64,000 bases of DNA from DATKWD01 sp963704815. Lineage in GTDB: Bacteria > Actinomycetota > Acidimicrobiia > Acidimicrobiales > Salinilacustritrichaceae. Position 1 is the first letter of the stretch. The number at the start of each line of letters is the position of its first letter. The position numbers and the translations under genes are program-made. The notes under the pieces are model-generated. The model did no database searches and was not told the DNA's origin. It saw only the letters and a program-made list of their open reading frames with translations. Positions 1 to 8,219 of the stretch are shown here, piece by piece. The stretch is from NCBI GenBank assembly GCA_963704815.1, contig CAVPHU010000001.1:1674001-1738000 (forward strand), read 5' to 3'.

Positions 1-774
1 GTCGAGCAACGGTGCGGGCTGGGGTTCGTAGGCCAGGTCGCCCTTCTCGTCGTCGCCCGGGAACAGGTCGAACTCGAATCCTTCGAGATCGACGAAGGCG
101 GACGAAGCAGGCACTTCCGCGAACGGCGTGACGGTCGAGACGGCACCACCGGCGCCGCTCAGCGCACCTTGGGCGATGGTGGCCGCGAGCGTCTGGGCCC
201 CGCCGCCGGTGGGCGCCGACACGAGCGCGACCACGTCGTCGAGCCGGAAGGTGACGAACGCCTGCGATTCGGTGGACGCGAAGAACCCGTCGACCCCGCC
301 CAGGGCGATCTCCTGAGCGCCGCCGACCGACTCGGCCGCTCCCGACGCGAGCCCACGGACGTATCCGTCGACCGCCGCCGTGGAGGTGAACACCCCCGGC
401 GCGAGGGTCAAGACCACCACCGAGCCGACCGGTTCTCCTGTGTCGGCGGCGTAGACGTCTCGGACCACGGCCTGCTGGACCAGCGGATCGGTCTCGTAGC
501 CCTGGACAGACAACACCGCGGCGCCACCGGCGGTCCCGAACACCAGCCCGGCACCCGCGAGGACCGATGCAGGGTCGCGAGTCCCGAGAACGATGGCCGG
601 ACGGATCGGCGCAGGCGATTCGGCCAACACCTGGTCCTCACCCTCGGCCAGCGGCGACGTCGTGTCCTCTCCGCCGGGTGGAGCGCAGCCGGCGGCCAGC
701 AACGCGAGTGCGCCGAGCGCCATCGTCGCAACGCGATGTCTCGTCGAGAGGCGCTTCGCCCCGGTCGGGGTCAA
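1..774 (-). CDS. putative lipoprotein, 3' end beyond window
   Basis: The frame stays open to the left edge, so the C-terminus is missing. A TTG at 774 starts a lipoprotein signal: an Arg/Lys-rich N-region, a hydrophobic stretch MALGALALLAAGC, and a lipobox LAAGC whose Cys would be lipidated. The internal ATG at 723 would lose the positive N-region, so TTG is preferred. TTG overlaps the stop of the upstream hydrolase gene (TTGA), which suggests coupled translation. The mature part is Ala/Gly/Val/Asp-rich with no family I recognise. It is probably anchored on the outer face of the membrane. Function unknown. Confidence 0.6.
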   Translation of the reverse strand, partial: MTPTGAKRLSTRHRVATMALGALALLAAGCAPPGGEDTTSPLAEGEDQVLAESPAPIRPAIVLGTRDPASVLAGAGLVFGTAGGAAVLSVQGYETDPLVQQAVVRDVYAADTGEPVGSVVVLTLAPGVFTSTAAVDGYVRGLASGAAESVGGAQEIALGGVDGFFASTESQAFVTFRLDDVVALVSAPTGGGAQTLAATIAQGALSGAGGAVSTVTPFAEVPASSAFVDLEGFEFDLFPGDDEKGDLAYEPQPAPLLD

Positions 775-1685
775 GACCCCGAGAACGTCGAGTCGATGAG
801 CGCCGCGAGCTCGACGGGACGATCGCCCTGGATCGAGTGCCCGGCCCCGTCGACGACGTGGACCGTCGCGTCAGGCCGGCGGCGGCGCAGTTCGGCGATG
901 TCGTCGTCGTCGACAACGGGGGAATCGGCGCCCTGCGCGATGGTCAGTGGTGCGGCCAGCGACTCGAGGGTGTCCCACAGGACGCTGTGGTCGAGGTCGA
1001 CGGCGTCGTCGCCGTCGAGTTGGCGCGGACGGCCACGCTGGTGACGCCACACCCAGCTGCCGTCGTCGAGTTGCACGCTGTTGTGAAGCACACCACGGCG
1101 CAACGAACTCTCGGACCGGGTCGGGTTGAAGAGGATCGTCCGCTCGAGGATCTCGTCGAAGGAGGCGAACGACTCGGGGCCCGCCAGGAAGCTGATGATG
1201 TCGGATGCCTTGTCGTGGTTCACGCCCGGGGTGATGTCCACCAGGAACAGCTGCCGAACCAGATCGGGTCGGTCGCCGGCCAGCGCCGTCGCGGTCAGGC
1301 CGCCGAGCGACATGCCGACCGTGAGCCGGGCGTCGGGAGCCAGCTGCTCGACCATGCCCGCCACGTCGTCGGCCAGCGACGCCGGCCCGACCGGGCGGGT
1401 CGGCGACGTGTCGGCCGAGTGCCCGTGCCCAGGAAGGTCGACCGCCAGGATCGGGCGACCGAGGGCCAGCGCGACGGTGTCCCAGGTGTGTGCGTTCTGA
1501 CCGCCGCCGTGAAGGAACACGACCTCAGGCGCCGCCGATCCCCACCGGAGGCCGCTGAGGACGCGGCCATCAGCGAGGGTGGCCTCGCACCGCTCGACCG
1601 TCGGCGGGCCGACGAGGTCGAGTCCCGCCTCGCGGGCGTTGTCCTCGAAGAACGAGAACTCGTCGTAGCCGGGGGATGCAACCAT
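771..1685 (-). CDS. alpha/beta-fold hydrolase
   Basis: About 304 residues with the alpha/beta hydrolase layout. An HGGG oxyanion motif lies near residue 60, a nucleophile elbow GMSLGG near residue 125, and the catalytic His in GAGHSIQ near the C-terminus. An Asp following APLTIAQGADS probably completes the triad. ATG at 1685 is preferred over a TTG two codons upstream. It is cytoplasmic with no signal peptide. It overlaps the start of the lipoprotein gene downstream, so the two are probably cotranscribed. Substrate unknown; esterase, lyase and haloalkane-type activities all occur in this superfamily. Confidence 0.85.
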   Translation of the reverse strand: MVASPGYDEFSFFEDNAREAGLDLVGPPTVERCEATLADGRVLSGLRWGSAAPEVVFLHGGGQNAHTWDTVALALGRPILAVDLPGHGHSADTSPTRPVGPASLADDVAGMVEQLAPDARLTVGMSLGGLTATALAGDRPDLVRQLFLVDITPGVNHDKASDIISFLAGPESFASFDEILERTILFNPTRSESSLRRGVLHNSVQLDDGSWVWRHQRGRPRQLDGDDAVDLDHSVLWDTLESLAAPLTIAQGADSPVVDDDDIAELRRRRPDATVHVVDGAGHSIQGDRPVELAALIDSTFSGS

Positions 1686-1833
1686 CGACAACGAGCGTAA
1701 GGCGTCTGACGGTTCGGTTGCGGGCAGCGCGGAGGAACCCGTTCGGACCAGCGCACGTGGCCCACGAGCACGCCTCGGCAGAGTGCGTCATCATGGGGAC
1801 CCACACGACCCGCACCAACCGAGGAGGAGTCCC

Positions 1834-2268
1834 ATGCTCGCATCCGAGATCCTCGAACGAAAGGGCAGCGAGGTGGCCACGGTCGGCCCCGACGACACGG
1901 TCGCCGACGCCATCGGCGTCCTCGAACGACACGGGGTCGGCGCGCTCGTCGTGTCGAGCGACGGCACCACGGTGATCGGCATCCTGTCCGAGCGCGACAT
2001 CGTCCGCCGGCTCGCGCAGGACGGCGCCGAAGCGCTGAGCCAGAACGTCGCCCAGCTGATGATCGAGGAGGTCTTCACCTGCGATCGCGCCGCTCACGTC
2101 GATGCACTGATGAACCTGATGACCGAACGACGGTTCCGCCACGTTCCCGTCGTCGAGAACGGCTCCCTGGTCGGCATCATCAGCATCGGCGACGTGGTCA
2201 AGTGTCGGGTCGACGAGCTCGAGACCAAGGCCGAGCAGTTGGTCGACTACATCCGGACCGGCCGCTGA
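1834..2268 (+). CDS. CBS-domain protein
   Basis: 144 residues made almost entirely of two CBS motifs (roughly residues 8-60 and 75-130). Typical strings are DTVADAIGVLERHGVGALVV, GILSERDIVRRL and RFRHVPVVENGSLVGIISIGDVV. A strong GAGGAGGAG ribosome site ends a few bases before the ATG. CBS pairs bind adenosyl ligands such as AMP, ATP or SAM; stand-alone versions resemble mycobacterial Hrp1. It lies between a divergent hydrolase and a convergent ferredoxin, so it is probably its own transcript. Ligand and partner unknown. Confidence 0.9.
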   Translation: MLASEILERKGSEVATVGPDDTVADAIGVLERHGVGALVVSSDGTTVIGILSERDIVRRLAQDGAEALSQNVAQLMIEEVFTCDRAAHVDALMNLMTERRFRHVPVVENGSLVGIISIGDVVKCRVDELETKAEQLVDYIRTGR

Positions 2269-2269
2269 A

Positions 2270-2533
2270 TCAGAGGTCGTGGCCTCGCGGGTCGATCTCG
2301 ATGAAGATGCACTCGCCCGGGCAATCGTCCGCCGCTGCGACCACCTCTTCCTGGAAGTCGGGGGCCACCGGCACGATGCTGCCGGCCCCACCCGGATCGT
2401 TCCCGATGTCCATGCCGTCGCGGACATAGGCGATGCCGTCCTCGAGGAGTACGAAGATCTCGGGGCAGTGATCGACGCAGAGTCCATCCCCCGTACAGAG
2501 GTCCTGGTCGATCCACACCTTCACGGCGGCCAT
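2270..2533 (-). CDS. ferredoxin with CxxDxxCxxxCP cluster motif
   Basis: 87 residues. The cluster motif near the N-terminus is C13-TG-D16-GL-C19-VDH-C23-P, with the distal ligand C71-P. This is the spacing of single-cluster ferredoxins in which Asp replaces the second Cys ligand, as in Pyrococcus furiosus ferredoxin, giving a [3Fe-4S] or Asp-ligated [4Fe-4S] centre. A further Cys at about 75 could form a disulfide. It is acidic and soluble, an electron carrier for a P450 or oxidoreductase. The ATG at 2533 lies 29 bp after the DUF2254 stop, so the two may share a transcript. Confidence 0.9.
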   Translation of the reverse strand: MAAVKVWIDQDLCTGDGLCVDHCPEIFVLLEDGIAYVRDGMDIGNDPGGAGSIVPVAPDFQEEVVAAADDCPGECIFIEIDPRGHDL

Positions 2534-2562
2534 CGTGACAGCGGTCGCCGCGACCCCCAAAG

Positions 2563-3849
2563 TCACCCGGTGAGCGGGGTCACGAGCGCGCAGTAGTGCT
2601 GGAGCACCGCGAGGCGATCGGCTCGGTGCTCGGGCATCTCGTCCATGAGATGCTCCAGTGCCTTTGCGACGCGACGCATGAACGGCCCCGACTCGCGCCC
2701 GCACTCGCACAACTCCCGGAACGCCAGATGGACGTAGTCGTCCCACGACGGTGCTGCGATGAACAGCCGGGTGACGCCACGGGCGTCGGGGATCACCCCT
2801 TCGGGGATGTCGATGTCGCGGAGGATGAACAGGAAGTCCTCCAGCCGATCGATGACCTGGATCGCGGTCGTGGGGTCGTTGACTGCCGGAGAGAGTGCCC
2901 GCTCGGCGATGTCGATGAGTTGCCGGAACCCGAACGCCGGGTCGTCCTCGACCGTCCGTTCGATCTCGACCTCGAGGAACGACCACACGTCGAGGATCGT
3001 GATCGGCACGGCCTCGGGATCCGTCGCTGCCTCGAGACGATGGACGCCGAAGAGCCGGGCACCCGTCGGGACATAGGCGCCGATGTCGGTGAGCAACTCG
3101 AGCGCGACCCCGTGGCCGCGAGCCGCCTCGGCGATCCGGGCGGCCTTGAGCTCGGCGATCACGCCCGGCTCTCGCATGCGGAGCACGTCGTCGGGCGTCT
3201 GCCCGGTCCACGGCACATCGTCGCGGGTCAGGATCCGGTCGAGTCCCTGGTGGTTCCTCGCGATCGCGGTCCGAGTTTCGCGAGCGACGATCTCGATCAC
3301 CTGTGCAGCCCGCATCGATTGCGTGATGTGGTGCACGTAGCCGAGGAAGACCAACAGGCTGAGCAACGTGAGCGCGAAGGCGAGCGTCACCGAATAGCGC
3401 ACCTCGACCACGTCCGCCGTCGGTGCCTCGATCGACGCGAGCAGCACCACGGCATAGGCGAAGGTCGCCGAGAACACCCCGAGGCTCAGCTGATTGACCC
3501 AGTCCCTCGTGAACTGACGCAGGACGCGCGGAGAGAACTGCGTGCTCGCGAGATAGACGGCGACGACGCTGATCGAGAAGACGACTCCGATGAACGCGAG
3601 CATCGACGTCACGAGAACCCCGAGCACCTCGGTCGCCGCTGAACCGGTGCCTCGGAACCAGATGCGACCGGGCCGATCGCCGACCCGCTCGTCGATGGTC
3701 AACATCACTTCGGCGAGGATCACGGCCGCGAACACGAACATGGTCGGAACCAGCCAGAGCTGGGTGCGGATCTGCTCGCGATCGCTGAGCACGACCCGGA
3801 GGTGATGGAGCCACTTCCGGACGCCGCGACGCCGCTTCACCTTCGCCAT
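2563..3849 (-). CDS. DUF2254 family membrane protein
   Basis: 428 residues. A basic N-terminus (MAKVKRRRGVRKW) precedes four predicted membrane segments in the first ~190 residues. The DUF2254 signature around YLASTQFSPRVLRQF follows the second segment, and the C-terminal ~220 residues are soluble, including the conserved ALSPAVNDPTTA stretch. ATG at 3849 is chosen because the long open frame upstream is antisense to the cupin gene and has shadow composition. Function of the family is unknown. The ferredoxin gene is immediately downstream. Confidence 0.88.
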   Translation of the reverse strand: MAKVKRRRGVRKWLHHLRVVLSDREQIRTQLWLVPTMFVFAAVILAEVMLTIDERVGDRPGRIWFRGTGSAATEVLGVLVTSMLAFIGVVFSISVVAVYLASTQFSPRVLRQFTRDWVNQLSLGVFSATFAYAVVLLASIEAPTADVVEVRYSVTLAFALTLLSLLVFLGYVHHITQSMRAAQVIEIVARETRTAIARNHQGLDRILTRDDVPWTGQTPDDVLRMREPGVIAELKAARIAEAARGHGVALELLTDIGAYVPTGARLFGVHRLEAATDPEAVPITILDVWSFLEVEIERTVEDDPAFGFRQLIDIAERALSPAVNDPTTAIQVIDRLEDFLFILRDIDIPEGVIPDARGVTRLFIAAPSWDDYVHLAFRELCECGRESGPFMRRVAKALEHLMDEMPEHRADRLAVLQHYCALVTPLTG

Positions 3850-3975
3850 GGAGGAGATCTTGGCCCACCGGCGGGCCGGGCGGGCTCGATCGCGCTGACC
3901 TGGTGCGCTGGTACGGGTGGACGAAGACGACGCTACCGTCACGTCGACCCCACAACCCGAGCCCGAGGAGAACCC

Positions 3976-4455
3976 ATGGCTGCCGTGATCGCCGAACCAA
4001 TGACCATCCACCGAGGGGAGGACGACCTGCCGTTCGTCGACATCGGCGACGGGTCGCTGCTCCAGCTCCTCCAGGTCGACTTGGCCAACGGCGTCTGGGT
4101 CGTCCGAAACCGGTTCGCCCCGGGGGCCCAGATCCAGACGCACAAGCACACCGGCCACGTGTACGCATTCACCCAGAGCGGCAGCTGGCACTACCTCGAG
4201 AGCCCCGACGAGGTGAACACCGCCGGGTCCTACCTCTACGAGCCCGCAGGCTCGACCCACACGCTGACGGTGCCGGAGTCGAACACCGAGGCCACCGACG
4301 TGTGGTTCACCATCCACGGCGCCAACCTCAACCTCGGCGCCGACGGGAACGTCGAGTTGGTGATCGACGCGCATCTGATCCTGCCGCTCTACGAGGCGAT
4401 GTGCGCCGAGCAGCACGGCGTCGAGGACCCGCCGGTCGTCGTCATCCAGTCCTGA
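3976..4455 (+). CDS. cupin-domain protein, dihydroxyacetophenone dioxygenase-like
   Basis: 159 residues forming one cupin barrel. The first metal motif reads GAQIQTHKHTGHVYAFTQSG with two His, and the second is YEPAGSTHTLTVPE. The fold and ~150-residue length match ChrR-like cupins and 2,4'-dihydroxyacetophenone dioxygenase, which cleave C-C bonds with a mononuclear metal. The ATG at 3976 follows a GAGGAG ribosome site. Its stop shares one base with the dehydrogenase start (TGATG), so the two are translationally coupled and may act on the same substrate. The exact reaction is inference. Confidence 0.75.
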   Translation: MAAVIAEPMTIHRGEDDLPFVDIGDGSLLQLLQVDLANGVWVVRNRFAPGAQIQTHKHTGHVYAFTQSGSWHYLESPDEVNTAGSYLYEPAGSTHTLTVPESNTEATDVWFTIHGANLNLGADGNVELVIDAHLILPLYEAMCAEQHGVEDPPVVVIQS

Positions 4456-5453
4456 TGCAGGCGGCCGTCCTCACCGACGACCGGCCCGATCTCGAGCTCG
4501 TCGACCTCGACGATCCCCAGCCGGGCGAGGGCGAGGTCGTCCTCGATGTCACCGCCTGTGGGATCTGCGGAAGCGACCTGCACATCGCGAGCCAGATGGC
4601 CGACGCCGGCGCCGTGCTCGGTCACGAGATCGCAGGCACGGTGGCCGAACTCGGGCCCGGCGTCGAAGGGTGGGACGTCGGCGATGCGGTCGTCGGCCGG
4701 CCGTTCTTCGGGTGCCGCACGTGCCGCTTCTGCCTCGCAGGGCGGCCCGATCACTGCGTCGCGTTCGAACTGGTCGGCATGGTGCGGCCAGGCGGATTCG
4801 CCGAGCAGACGACGCTGCGGGCCGACGAGTTGTTCGCCGTTCCCGCATCGATCACCGGCACCGAACAGGCGCTGATCGAACCGTTGGCCATCGCTCGACG
4901 AGCGCTCCGACGCGTGGATCTCCGCGCGGGCGAGGACGTCACCATCCTCGGCGGCGGCCCGATCGGCATCGCTGCCCTGGTGTGGGCGAAAGCCATGGGT
5001 GCAGGGAACATCGTGGTCTCCGAGCCCGACCCGAGCCGGCGCCGGATCGCACTCGATCTCGGCGCCGACGAGGCGCTCGATCCGGCCGAGGTGGCAGCCC
5101 ACGGTGCCGAACGAGAGGTCGGTCCGGCCGTCGTGCTCGAGTGCACGGGCCGTCCGGGGCTCATCGATGCCGGGATGCAGCTGGCCGACGTGGACGGTCG
5201 GGTCGGGGTGATCGGCATCTGCATCGCACCCGACTCGATCTTCCCGTACTTCGGCGTGAGCAAGGAGCTCGACGTGCGCTTCTCGATCTTCTACGGCCGC
5301 GACGACTTCACCGACACCATCGATGCCGTCGCCGACGGCCGGATCGACGCCGGGAGACTCATCACCGAGACGGTCGACCTGCCATCGCTTCCTCGACGTT
5401 TCGGCGAGTTGGTCGCCGGCGTCGATGGCGGCAAGGTCGTCCTCGTCCCCTGA
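4455..5453 (+). CDS. zinc-dependent alcohol dehydrogenase (MDR family)
   Basis: 332 residues of the medium-chain dehydrogenase family. The catalytic zinc site is in CGICGSDLH with GHEIAG downstream. The structural zinc lobe has only three clear Cys (GCRTCRFCLAGRPDHC contains four in total). The Rossmann motif is ILGGGPIGIAALVWAK near residue 165. It is a cytoplasmic NAD(P)-dependent oxidoreductase of the threonine/sorbitol dehydrogenase type. It begins within the cupin stop codon (TGATG), so the pair is a probable two-gene operon. Substrate cannot be read from sequence. Confidence 0.9.
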   Translation: MQAAVLTDDRPDLELVDLDDPQPGEGEVVLDVTACGICGSDLHIASQMADAGAVLGHEIAGTVAELGPGVEGWDVGDAVVGRPFFGCRTCRFCLAGRPDHCVAFELVGMVRPGGFAEQTTLRADELFAVPASITGTEQALIEPLAIARRALRRVDLRAGEDVTILGGGPIGIAALVWAKAMGAGNIVVSEPDPSRRRIALDLGADEALDPAEVAAHGAEREVGPAVVLECTGRPGLIDAGMQLADVDGRVGVIGICIAPDSIFPYFGVSKELDVRFSIFYGRDDFTDTIDAVADGRIDAGRLITETVDLPSLPRRFGELVAGVDGGKVVLVP

Positions 5454-5525
5454 TGTTCCGCGGGTGGGCGGGTCGGACTTCAGGCCCGCAGGCGACGAGC
5501 CGATGAAACAACCAGGAGGTGGGAC

Positions 5526-5948
5526 ATGGGGCAGGACACGACAACGACCCGAGCGGCCCTGACCGAGGTGCCCGGGGTGGGTGTGGCGACCGCCGAGACC
5601 CTGGTCGAGCACGGCTTCGCCGACGTTCGATCGGTGGCCGCCGCCGACGCCGGTGACCTCGGCCGCGTACCCGGATTCGGCCCGGTGCGAGCGGCTGCAG
5701 TGAAGGCGGCGGCCGAAGCCCTCGCCGGCAGCGGGCCCGACACCCCGACGACCCGCGCGGACAAGGCGTCCAAGAAGCCCGTGAAGAGGGGCAAGGGCGA
5801 CAAGGCAACGAGGAAGGCCGAGCAGAACAAGCGAACCAAGAAGAACAAGAACAAGAAGAACAAGGGCGCCAAGAACAAGGGCGACAAGATCAAGAACAAG
5901 AACAAGCCGAAGAAGAAGAAGAGAAGGAAGAAGCAGAAGAGCCGGTAG
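5526..5948 (+). CDS. helix-hairpin-helix protein with Lys/Asn-rich tail
   Basis: 140 residues in two parts. Residues ~10-68 hold two helix-hairpin-helix motifs (PGVGVATAETL and PGFGPVRAAAVKAA), a fold that binds DNA without sequence specificity. Residues ~75-140 are almost only Lys, Asn, Arg and Gly (KKNKNKKNKG and similar). The codon mix of the tail (AAG, AAC) is far less G+C-rich than the surroundings. A strong AGGAGG site ends 7 bp before the ATG. It could be a nucleoid-associated protein; histone-like actinobacterial proteins also carry long basic tails. Role is inference. Confidence 0.75.
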   Translation: MGQDTTTTRAALTEVPGVGVATAETLVEHGFADVRSVAAADAGDLGRVPGFGPVRAAAVKAAAEALAGSGPDTPTTRADKASKKPVKRGKGDKATRKAEQNKRTKKNKNKKNKGAKNKGDKIKNKNKPKKKKRRKKQKSR

Positions 5949-5970
5949 GCGTCGCCGGTCAGGCTCGAGG

Positions 5971-6810
5971 TCAGACGGGCTGGTCGTTGCGCAGGACCGG
6001 GAACCGGATGTCGGCGTCGGCCATCGGATGGTGGGTGATCGGTTGGGCGTCCTCACCGAGCAGCACCATGGCGCCTTCGGGGGCGTACTGCACGATGTAG
6101 GCCTTGCGCACGTCGCTCGTCGTGTTCGGGCCGGTCAGATGCGGTGTGAGCGACGAGAACACGACCACACCACCGGCACGGACCGGGGCCGCGACCTTCG
6201 CTGGCGGTTCCTCGAAGATCTGCCAGCCGAGGGGCTCGATGTAGGTGTGTTCGAGCGTGCCGAGGCGGTGGAGACCGGGCGCGACCTGCGGACAACCGTT
6301 CTCGACGGTGGCGTCGGTCAGCGCGATCCAGCACGTGAGGTACTGCTGCGGTTCGACGTAGGTGTAGCCGTTGTCCTGATGCCACGGGAACCGGCGCGGC
6401 TTCTCGGGCTTCTTGTAGACCGCCTGGTCCCAGTACAGGTTCACGTCGGGTCCGACCAGATCGGCACAGATGCCGAGGAGCTTCGGATGCCGGGTGAACT
6501 CGCGGAGCGTCTCCGAGTGCCGGACGAGGTTCGGCGAGAACGTGATGGCCCCCGTCTCGGCGATCATCACCCGTCCGTCCTCGGCCAGCTGGAGGAACTC
6601 GTCGGTGAGCGACTCGATGCCGTCGAGCTCGGTGATGATGGGGGCGAGTTCGTCGGCGGTGAAGACGTCCTCGAGCACGAAGTAGCCGTCCTCGTCGAAC
6701 TGACGTACCTGCTCGGCGGTCAGGTGGCTCGGCGTTCCCGTGTGGTCGGTCCAGGTGAAGTCGGTGTTCCAGCGGTGAAGCGGGATGTCGGGCTGCGAAT
6801 CGTCGGTCAT
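5971..6810 (-). CDS. phytanoyl-CoA dioxygenase (PhyH) family protein
   Basis: 279 residues of the Fe(II)/2-oxoglutarate PhyH family. The iron triad is H144-x-D146 in FPWHQDNGY and H224 in TPHLTGPN; R235 lies where the 2-oxoglutarate-binding Arg is expected. The family hydroxylates acyl-CoAs and many small molecules. The ATG at 6810 overlaps the stop of the LarA-like gene (ATGA), so these two are translationally coupled and likely act in one pathway. Substrate unknown; ectoine-type hydroxylases are related but I see no ectoine genes here. Confidence 0.88.
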   Translation of the reverse strand: MTDDSQPDIPLHRWNTDFTWTDHTGTPSHLTAEQVRQFDEDGYFVLEDVFTADELAPIITELDGIESLTDEFLQLAEDGRVMIAETGAITFSPNLVRHSETLREFTRHPKLLGICADLVGPDVNLYWDQAVYKKPEKPRRFPWHQDNGYTYVEPQQYLTCWIALTDATVENGCPQVAPGLHRLGTLEHTYIEPLGWQIFEEPPAKVAAPVRAGGVVVFSSLTPHLTGPNTTSDVRKAYIVQYAPEGAMVLLGEDAQPITHHPMADADIRFPVLRNDQPV

Positions 6811-8108
6811 GGGGCTCCTGGCGGATCGGGGGGAAGCTGGTCGGGCAGGTTTCCCCGGGGGTCGAGCGGGAGTGCGAGCGGTTCGGACAAGACCTCCAGA
6901 TCCTGGCGCGAGCGGGCCTCGTCGAGGTGGGCGACACTCGCCACGCAGCGGTCGACGTCGAGCGTGTTGCGGATCCAGATCAGCCGCATCTCCGAGCGGG
7001 ACCGCAGCCCGTTGCGCACCTGCGCCGCATCGAGGAGCTGGCGGTCGGTCTCGAAGTTCACCGGCGCCATTCCGGCCGCGAGATCACCGCTCGTCATGGC
7101 GTTCACCCAGGTGGCGTCGCGGTCCATCTGTTCGAGGACGCGGGTCCGGCACAGCTCGGCGAGGCCGACGCCGTGGGCGTTGCCGTGCGTACCCGGGCTG
7201 AGGCCGCGCACGATGATCGTCCGGATCCGCGGGTGCAGATCGGCCCTCGGTTCGTGGAAGGACCCCTTGCGGCCGACGACGTTGACGTCGAAGCCCGACC
7301 CGCTGAGGTCCTTGCCGATCTCGTCGATGAGACAGACGTCGCTGTCGGCGAACGGGAGACGGGGCAACAGACCCGACGCCTGTTTCAACAGCCGGGCCTC
7401 CGCCGCCAACAGGTCGGCGGGATCGACGGCTTCGACCGCCGCTGTCTCGTCGTGGTGGTTCTCGACGATCGCCACCGCAGCCAGCAGGTTCACCCGATCG
7501 AGGATGTGGGGGACGACCGCCTCGACGATCGGCATCCAGCCGTGGTCCCACTCTGCGGCGTGATAGGTGCCGGCGCCCTCACCCTTGCCGAGTCCGATCA
7601 TCAGCATCTTCGCCAGGCCGCTCTCGACCGACCCCTCGAACATGGTGTGCGGCTTGATGCGGTTGACGATGACCACGTGATCGGCCTCTGCCGCGAGCCG
7701 ATCGAAGAACACGGGGAAGTCGAGCGGGCGGCCCAGGTCGACGACTCCCATCTGCGAGCGGACGGGCGCGCCGACCAGGTCGGCGGTGATCCCGTATCCG
7801 GCGAGGACGTCAGTCTGCCCGTCGGGCGTCGCGCCGCCATGGCTCCCCATGGCCGGCACCACGAACGGCTCGGCCCCGAGCGACCGGAGGTGGGCGACCG
7901 TGGCGCGCACGACCTCGTCGAGACCGGTGATCCCCCGACTTCCGACCGCGATCGCGACGTGCTGGCCGGGTTCGACCCGGGTTCCGAGGTCGAGTCGGGC
8001 GAGCTCGGCGGCGGTGGTGGTCGCCCGGTCGACGACCGCCGGGCTGCTCGTGTGCTGTGCGAGCCAGAACACCTGGGGCCACGACCCTCGCTGAACCTCG
8101 TCGGACAC
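6807..8108 (-). CDS. LarA-type nickel-pincer cofactor-dependent isomerase
   Basis: 433 residues from a GTG at 8108; longer upstream frames are antisense to the glycosidase. The sequence has the LarA/DUF2088 pattern: AVGSRGITGLDEVV, PFVVPAMGSHGGATPDG, VNRIKPHTMFEGSVESG and LGKGEGA. These match the paralogue group found without lactate activity and annotated as nickel-pincer isomerases. The family racemises or epimerises 2-hydroxyacids using a pyridinium Ni-pincer cofactor made by LarB/C/E, none of which is in this window. It overlaps the PhyH gene by 4 bp and diverges from a GH2 glycosidase. Substrate is unknown. Confidence 0.8.
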   Translation of the reverse strand: MSDEVQRGSWPQVFWLAQHTSSPAVVDRATTTAAELARLDLGTRVEPGQHVAIAVGSRGITGLDEVVRATVAHLRSLGAEPFVVPAMGSHGGATPDGQTDVLAGYGITADLVGAPVRSQMGVVDLGRPLDFPVFFDRLAAEADHVVIVNRIKPHTMFEGSVESGLAKMLMIGLGKGEGAGTYHAAEWDHGWMPIVEAVVPHILDRVNLLAAVAIVENHHDETAAVEAVDPADLLAAEARLLKQASGLLPRLPFADSDVCLIDEIGKDLSGSGFDVNVVGRKGSFHEPRADLHPRIRTIIVRGLSPGTHGNAHGVGLAELCRTRVLEQMDRDATWVNAMTSGDLAAGMAPVNFETDRQLLDAAQVRNGLRSRSEMRLIWIRNTLDVDRCVASVAHLDEARSRQDLEVLSEPLALPLDPRGNLPDQLPPDPPGAP

Positions 8109-8219
8109 CGCGCCAGCCTCGCAGATCGGGCCGAACCGGTTCAGCGGTGGATGGCGCGACACCTCGCGGCGGAGCCGGTCGTCGAGCCTTCGCCGATCGA
8201 TTGGGGACAGACTGACGGC

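Noticed and set aside
1796..1815. DosR-like box before the CBS gene
   Set aside because: GGGACCCACACGACCC has the wrong spacing and poor symmetry.
2534..4416. Very long open frame on the minus strand beyond the DUF2254 start
   Set aside because: The extra part is antisense to the cupin gene and has shadow-frame composition (Arg/Asp/Val-rich, no motifs).
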